Assembly (NCBI GenBank): GCA_020746105.1
Contig: CM036622.1
Span: 12,510,487 to 12,574,486, forward strand
DNA length: 64,000 nt
From: Trogon surrucura
Lineage: Eukaryota > Chordata > Aves > Trogoniformes > Trogonidae
Reading direction: 5' to 3'
In this document: in pieces, positions 54,401 to 63,400 of the stretch
How positions within the stretch are numbered: position 1 is the first letter of the stretch
Layout of the letters: each line of letters begins with the position of its first letter
Notes under the pieces: generated by a model
Seen by the model: the letters and a program-made list of their open reading frames with translations, nothing else
Database searches by the model: none
What the model was told of the DNA's origin: nothing
Translations under genes and position numbers: made by a program

Positions 54401-57400
54401 AAGGCATCGGCCACCTTTGCCAGGGGCCCCAACATCGCATCCCTGCTGCAGCCTCACCTGGCACCGCCCCCCCGCAGGTTTGCAGTCTGTGGTACCAGAC
54501 GCTAAGAGAAAAACTACAGAAATGGAGTAATCCAAAAGGAAAAAAAAACACAACAAAAACCAACCACCTGTCACTTTTGATCAGTTGTTAATTTAATCAC
54601 TGAACAAGTCAGAACAGTGAAAACACAAGGATAATCACGACGAAGCCTGCAGAGGAACAGGGTACACTTGGGTTAAGTAAACCCAAGCGCTTCACCCCTG
54701 TAACTGACCCATACAGACAGGTCTGGCATTCTTTATTTCACCTTTCCAGTGACCTTAGTTAAAAACTATGGTGAGTGGAACACTGAATACTTGTGTTTAT
54801 CCAGTCAGACACTTAAGTAAAAAGTATCAAATGCAACCTTCAGTTTAAGTGCTTCATAAGAAGTCAGGGTTTTTGTTTTTTTCAATGAATAAGAGATTCT
54901 GCAAAAGTCTGAGTAGGAAGAGCCTGCTCAAAGGAACACAGACAAAACTATTTTGGTAAATACTAGTCACCATGATACCTGTTTTATGCTGCATGGCCAA
55001 CAACACACAAAAGAACATTTCACCTGGCTATACTCGATTCGAAATATAGTTTACCAGTGCAATGTGAAATGCTGCAATATTTCACTTCAGTATAGGAAAG
55101 AAGAGAAATGTAAACATGATACTCATCTTCTGACCCAAATATAACCGGGACAAGAATGAGAACAAGCCCTATATGAGAGACAGAAGTACAGCTATTGAAA
55201 GCAGTGAAAGGAAGAGAAACACTGAACACAACAAGGGCAGAAAAACTTCAAAGAGAAGAAAAAAAAAACAACAAAAAATCCCTGACCTGCAATGACAACG
55301 CAAGCAGCAATCACTGGAAGACACTCAAACAGAAGAGCAAGGTACTTGAAGTGGGAAGCGTTGAGGAGACATCCAGATACACTAACGAGGGTGACGCTGG
55401 CACGCAAGAACCAAAGTCCATTTTAGCCGCAGCGTTGCAGCTGGACAGCAATGGAGCCGGGTGAAAAGTAGGAAGGAAGGGAAACAATGGATATAACCCT
55501 AGGAAGTTATTTATAGTAGAGTGACGAAAAGCGTAAGTTCTTTTTTTATTCTATGGTCAGTTTTACACAGTGGAAAAGCTTTAAATGGTGAGAAAGAACG
55601 TCACAGTTTTTCTCCGTGTTCGACAACTTTGAAAATCTTTTTCTACTCTATTGTCTGCAAGGATATTTAGATTGATTGACACCAGACAAATGGCAGTTTT
55701 CCACCCAATCACTGTTCATTAAAAGAGTTTCCTGTTAACAGCCTGTGAAACAGCACTGACTAAAATTGGAATAAAAGTAGCTTATGTGAAAAATAGAAGA
55801 CTTATCTAGGTAAGCACAAGCCAGAAAACATCTGTCCTCCCACTGCCGTCTCACACGTTTCATTCAACCAAATTTTGCAGATAATCCCCTTGAGTAAGGT
55901 AGCTGGACAGCCTATCATGGATATTGCTTTGCACATGTAAGTAGGTTACAAAATACTAACGCAAAATATGGCAGAGAATATCAGATCAATAATGAAGATT
56001 GTTCTTCAACTTCTTGGTTTCAATTACTGGTATCAGTACTTGAAATGCAATATCATACAGCTCCAAATTGTAATTCAGAGTATTAACGTGTGATGATAAC
56101 TTCATAATTCACTGGCACATTCCAGTCTTTTCTTCTGAAGACAACTCAACAGTGTCCTCTTGTTCTTTTTAGTATTTCACAGCCTTCTTGTACATTGCTA
56201 TCAGGTTATTTCAGGCTTGTATTGTCAGAGACACAAGACTAATGTGAAATTGGTCTGAAACACAGGGTTGTGCAAAACCAACAGTTAATAATCCACTTCT
56301 GTGTGAATCCAGGTGTTTGTGAGAAGACATTTTTACAACCACTGAGATCCCACAAACAAGTCCAATTTTATAAATGCATTGTTTCGCACTCGTGAAGACC
56401 AGAATTCTCAGTCCTCATATCAAAGCACATTTCATACAATGAACAGCTCATCATCAACCCCCAGAACTCAGGGTAAGGTTTCTGGTGACTGTATTTCAAT
56501 AGGTACTGCCCCACATGCTACAGCTCTTCTGTTTTGCTCAGTATGTAAGTTTAAAATTGTATTTCCACTTGGTCTTTTTCCCGGCCAAGACTGGAAAAAA
56601 TTACTGGGACAATAGCTCAATGACACAGATGAAAAATATAGTTAATTAGCAACCTAAAGTAATTTTTTTAAGAACCACTTTCTCCCCACACATTGCACAG
56701 CATTATGCCTATTTATAAGTAATTCATTCACAATAATGAGCATTAATATCAAACTGCATATTGAGGGCATTTTGCCTATGATCAGACTTCCAAGGCAGCG
56801 TTATCCTAGACCTAGAGATGTCAACATAATGAGTTGATCTAACTTCCTAGTTTATGTGTGGTTATTTTTTGGTTTGATGTTGGATACAATAAAATTAAGT
56901 TTTTATTACTTGGGGAAAGGGCAGTAGAGAAATCACTCTCCTTGCACAGTAACCTAAATGTTTGTTAAAAATACAAGGTGCTCCTATATAAACCAAAGGT
57001 TTTCACCAAGACAGTAATTCCTAGTGGGATTTTCTTGTAACTGGAAGAAAAACGTTCACATCTTTTGATCACCTCTAAAAAAACAAGCTGCCATAAATAG
57101 TAGGACCATGTTCTCTTTCTGACGGTTCTCCTTAACTTTCATAAGACGGTATCTTAGGCGTATAGATATGTATTTTCAAGAGAATTTGACATTTAGGAAA
57201 ATTAAGATCTCCAAAAGACAACAGAAACAAAAAACTACATATAATAAAGTTTTATTTCCCTGTTTCATCTCCTAAGAAATTCCCAGGCATGCAGATTCAT
57301 ACAATACCGATGCTACTGCTTTTATTCTTCTCCGTTGCCTGGATAAAATCATGAAGCAGTATGTTAAGATAGTGAATAACAATCTAGACCATAGAATCAT

Positions 57401-60400
57401 CTCAGTAGGCTTTTTCCTGAAATTGATACTGAAACTTAATTGTTCACTGCTCATATATGACATACGTTGCATGCACTCAAGGGCATTTTTAGATAGTTTC
57501 TGGAAATTAAAAGAGACATTATATTATTTGGCTTGTGAACAGGCACAGCATACTCTGCAGTGACAAATACAATCTGCAGTTGCATGGGAATTACTCAGAA
57601 ACAAAGCAATTAGTCAAAGCTAAGCATTCTTTATGTCAGTCTCAGCCTAGAACTCTTAATCTGAATTTTTCGTGACTAACCTTCTAATGGTTTACATTGC
57701 TCATATTTTAAATAAAGCTTGAGATACAAAGCCCCACTAGTTATTAAAGCTGTGCTGAAGAAAAACTATCACTTAATAAAATGATAAAAGGCAAAGAAGT
57801 ACATTACCCTGACATTACTGTCAATGCATCGATCAATACCATGAGAACAAAAATCATTCACTCTGGAATAAGAACAGCAAGGCAAGAATTTGGAGTTCTA
57901 GAGATTAAATACTTTGTTTTACAATACAATTGCCAAGGATGGTGTAACGATACTCTGTTTTAGGTGCCGCTTGTATTAAACGCTTACTTTCTATTTTGCA
58001 TTATTGCCAAAGTTTTCATCTGTGATTAGACTTCTGCTGATTGAGGAGCACAGCTTCTTCCTTTTAAAGAACAAAATTACTTACCTTACTTTTCCAACAA
58101 ATTCATTTTTCTCACCACAAAAAAACACTTTTATAAGACAATCTGCCGCATACTATTAGCAGTTTTCTGGCAGACACAGAGATAACCTCAACACTTGCAA
58201 TGTAAGTATTTTTCCTAGAAATATATAAAACCACGAAACATAAGGTGATATTTTTTATTCACTATCACAATAGCAATCAACTGAACTATGTACATACCCA
58301 TATATGCTGCCCAATGTATAGCTCGTCTGTCTTTCTTGTCAAATGCATTAATATTGGCCCCTCTAGACAACAGTAAGCTGACCATCTGAGATAAACAGAA
58401 AGAAAAAAATTCTGTTCACAATGGAATATTCTGCTTAAAGTTAGGCAAAGAAAATCATAGGATAAAAGAAAAACAAACATGCTTCCGAAGGGTCTAAATG
58501 TGTTGTTCTTTGAATATTCTGTATGCTTGAAACAAAACTGGTTGCCCATCCTGGCATCAATAACAAAGTGACTAAGGAACACAAAAACTGATGTCAACAA
58601 AAATATTTCCCAGTTAAATATGGCAAAGCCATATTCGAAATTTTCAGGCTACTACTAAGAGATCACTAAAATTCCTCCACATTTCAGTGACAACACATTC
58701 CATATGTTCACTATCCACTGAACAGAAAAATATCTTTTTTGCATTTTAAATTTATCTATTACTTGTTTAACTCCACTTAGCTCAGGCAAATTTGCTTCTG
58801 CCTTAAAAAAGGCAAATGCTGTAATAATCTTCCATCTAAACACACTTCCTACAACCATCCTGCACACTGATGCATACAAAAGACAAATTCAAATACAAAC
58901 TAGGGGCTGGATTTTTTTTTGAGGGCACGGGGGAAAACGCTTTTAAACTGAGAAACTAAACATCAGAAATCTGAGGAACAGAATGATGAGAGGGCAACGA
59001 GCTAAGCAAAATAACTTACCTCAACGTGACCACTGAAGGCTGCATGATGCAATGCAGTTCTGCCTGCTCGATCAGACACGTTGACGTTGCTTAGGAGAGG
59101 CACTAAAGCTTCAGCACATTTCACAGCTTTGTTTGCAGCTGCTATATGTAGGGGCGTCTGCCAGTTTTTATCACGAGCATTAACATCCGCTGAATGCTTT
59201 AACAACACCTGAACAGCATCCTGAAAGCATTTACAAAAAACCCCAAGCCAGTTAGTAAAGATTTGAAATGCCAGCCTTAAATCCAAGGGCAGTATTCTAA
59301 CAAAATTGAACTATTTATAATTTCTTCTTCTGTAAACATCACCTTATGTTTTGGGATTTGTACTTTATCATAAATCCAAATTTGGCGATGTTCTCAAGAA
59401 CATGGGCAATGTACTCCCTACAGGATTCAACTGAATCAACTATTTCCCGGCCTTTTATCCAGCTCCTTAAGCTGGCTGGCAAATTGTTTTGTCATCACAA
59501 CTAATTTCCAAAGCTCAATAGACTTCCATAGGATTTCTGCCATTGCTGAGGATTAGTGAAGTACTAGGAATTTGTAATGCATTTTCATCAGTTTGCCAAG
59601 TAAAACTTTTGAACTGTCGAAGTCTAGAAACAGCAAAGAGAAGAACAGCTTACTAACTGTACACCACAGATAAAACAGAGCATGGTCACCAAGTTTGAAC
59701 ACTTAATATTGCAAAGCTCATGAAAACCGTTTCAAAATGCTGCACTGAATTCCACCTCACAAAAAGGCTTTTAATTTCCTTTTGTTGTAAGTTGTGAAAA
59801 TCTGACAAGTTAGACTGTAATTCTTACAGTACGATAAAGAAACACTGTTAAGATACATGCACACAGAAGGAACGCATAAACAAAAATAAACTGTTGGTGG
59901 AACTACAGGCTTGTCAGCCTGACCTCGGTGCCTGGCAAGGTTATGGAGCGGATCATCCTGAGTGCCAGCGAGCAGCATGTAAAAGACAACCAGGGATCAG
60001 GCCGAGCCAACATGGGTTTAGGAAAGGAAGGTCCTGCCTGACCAATCTCATCTCCTTCTGTGACTGTGTGGCCCGTCTAGTGGATGAGCGGAAGGCTGTG
60101 GATGTGGTCTACCTCAACTTCAGCAAAGCTTTTGACACAGTCTCCTGCAGTACCCTCCTGGAAAGGCTGGAGCCCATGGCTTGGACAGATGCAGCCTTCG
60201 CTGGGTAAAAAACTGGTTGGATGACTGGGACCAGAGAGTGGTGGTGAACGGTGCTGCACCCAGTTGGTGTCTGGTGACCAGTGATCAGGGATCAGTACTG
60301 GGCCCAGTCCTATTCAACATCTTCATTGATGACCTGACCTGGATGAGGGGATTGAGTCTACCCTTAGTAAGTTTGCAGATGACACCAAGCTGGGGGGCAG

Positions 60401-63400
60401 TGTCGATCTGCTGGAGGGCAGGAAGGCACTGCAGAGGGACCTGGACAGGCTGGGTCGATGGGCTGAGGCCAGCGGTGTTAAGCTCAACCAGACCAAGTGC
60501 AGGGTCCTACACTTTGGCCACAATAACCCCCTGCAGCGCTACCGGCTGGGGGAGGAGTGGCTGGAGAGCGGCCAGCAGAGAGGGACTTGGGAGTGCTGGT
60601 TCACAACACGTTGAACATGAGCCAGCAGTGTGCCCGGGTGGCCCGGAAGGCCAATGGCATCCTGGTTTGTACCAGGACCAGTGTGGCCAGCAGGAGCAGG
60701 GATATAATTCTGCCCCTGTGCTCAGCCCTGGTGAGGCCTCACCTCGAGCCCTATGTGCACGTCTGGGCCTCTCACTGCAAGAAAGACATTGAGGGGCTGG
60801 AGTGGGTCCAGAGGAGAGCAACGAGGCTGGGGAAGGGACTGGAGGGAAAGTCCTGTGAGGAGAGGCTGAGGGAGCTGGGGGTGTTTAGCCTGCAGAAGAG
60901 GAGACTCAGGGGGGACCTTCTCACTCTCTACAACTGCCTGAAGGGAGGGTGTAGTCAGGTGGGGATCGGGCTCTTCTCCTGGGCAACGAGTGACAGGACG
61001 AGAGGGCACGGCCTGAAACTGCCTCAGGGGAGGTTCAGGTTGGATCTCAGGAAGCTCTTCCTCGTGGAGAGGGTGCTCAGGCACTGGGATGCACTGGCCA
61101 GGGAAGTGGTGGAGTCACCATCCCCAGAGGTGTTTAAGGACAGGCTGGATGTGGCACTTAGTGCCGTGGTCTGGCCGATGTGATGGTGTTGGGACATAGG
61201 CTGGACTTGATGATCTCAGAGGTCTTTTCCAGCCTCAATAATTCTGTGATTCTGTGTGATATGAACATGACGATGAATACTGCATTTTGCATCAACTACG
61301 TGACACCTTCCCACAATTTACTAATTGCTTTCAGTGACCTCCAACTCAAACAGTGAGTGCACTTTGAACTCAGAACACGTTACCACAAGTAGTTACTGGA
61401 AATTTCAGATTACACTGTGGTATAATAGCTAGGTTTTTAACTTGGTTACAAGTAGAATGCTAAGTAACACTGGATTCTATTTATTACAGTGAAATGTATT
61501 TCAAATGTTCAAATTTCTTCTGCTGTCAATAAAAAAAGAAAACAGGAACAAACATAAAAATGAAAATCCTGCATCACAGGCTTGTGACTTAAAGGAGATA
61601 TGGAACAGCTCTTCTATTTTCTAAGAAACTTAAACAGAATCGATATTTAAAAAATCTAATCAAGATTTTGAACTTTCACCTTTTTTGAACCAAATATTGA
61701 GAAACAATATAATCAGAACCAGGAAATTTTGGAACAGCTATTAACCCTTTTTGTATAAGCAAGCACCATATTGCTAGTGCAAAAGTAATATATTTAATAT
61801 TTTTATGCACATAGGCATTAATTAAGAATTAATGAATCTGCTTAGGGTTTCAGAGGTTTTCTGGTTGGTTTTTTTTGGTGTTTGTTGTTGTGGTGTTTTT
61901 TTTTCCCAAAGCACACCAGGCACACAAATATAAAGACCTGGAGCATGACTGTCATGACATTAAGTTTCTTGAACTTGTGCAGTTGACAGCTAAATCCATA
62001 ATTCTAACTATTTTGCATTTTTCAATGTCCTTGTTTAGTTGCAGTTGTCCTTGCTTCAAGTGTCAGTCTAGATGTTTTACTGAAATCATTATCAAGAGCT
62101 TTTTCATTGAAGCTTTTTTCATCTGATGCCCAAACCCCATGTATGTCTGTCAGCGGGAGAGCAGCGCCTACACGTATCAACCATGTATGTGGGCTCCTAT
62201 GACTTCCTCTGCTTATAAATAGAAAATTCTGACAAGCTCCTACCATTACCTTTTGGGTAAACAGCATGATTGGTTTACAAGTGTCGTCTGCTTTTGGTTA
62301 GTATTTTGTTTAAAGTACTCCACATTAAAAAAAAAAGAAAAGGCAACTCTGGTTGCATTTCTCAAAGTTATCGTTTAGGTTGAGTTTGCAATAATCCTCT
62401 CTGCAAGCGTTTACTGCCATAAGGAGCTTTTATGGTCCCTCTGCTCTGAAGAACGCAGCATTTGGTGCTTTGGTCAGCTCCCAAAGGAGCAGCCTAAAAA
62501 TACCTCAAGAAAAACAAATTGCATTTGAGAATAAGGAGCCCTCGAAGATTCATTTTCAAACACTGTTTTGAAGAACACAATCTCCACACAACTTAGCTAT
62601 TAATCCTAGTAACACAACATTGCAATTTACCCAGGGAATTCAAAATGAAAAACTGAAACAAGGCTTGCTTAGATAGTTCATGGATCAAATACTTGGAAGT
62701 TCAATGCTTGTCAAAATCAAAATATTCAATTCCATCTTCTCTAACAAAAATGTATGCAGCATCTTTGAAAAAGACTTTATTTTTTTTGAGATATACTGAA
62801 ATGAACATTGATTTGACTTAGGATCTCAGAGGAGATAGTTTTTGCATAAACTCCTCCACTCAGCAAGCTCAGCATCTCTCTGTTCTGATCTTCTACAGGC
62901 ATTTAAAGTATTTATTAGGACATCAACAATAAAGTAACAATAACAAATTCATTTCTTACATTACTGTATTCTCACAACTGTGTAACTAGTGGACTTAAAC
63001 TTTCTACATACTTCATTTATAATCTTTAAGTATACCTGCAACACTATTATTACTCGTTAATCTGCTTTTTTTTTTTTAAAAAAAAAAAAAAAGGTTGTTT
63101 GCAGGCCTTTAGTTCTTCAATGCCTGAACAAAGAATGTAAAAAAAATAAAAATAAATGCAAAGATTATGCTGTAAAAGTTGTACTAAATCATAGCTCATC
63201 TCTACTTCCCTCATACTGAACCATTCTGGTTACCTTAAGAGAAGTAAACTGAACTTGTTAATGCTGCATTCAAATGCACAGGAAATGACAGGGAGCAAAG
63301 CCAAGAACTGGAAGTTTATAGTTTTCCTCCTTTCTTCCTACTCAGCCATGTGATACATCCATATATACACACACACACAACACACACATACATATGCGCA

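Noticed and set aside
59894..61183. Open frames of about 100-208 residues that look like a host gene
   Set aside because: They are frameshifted reverse-transcriptase and 3' parts of a CR1 LINE.
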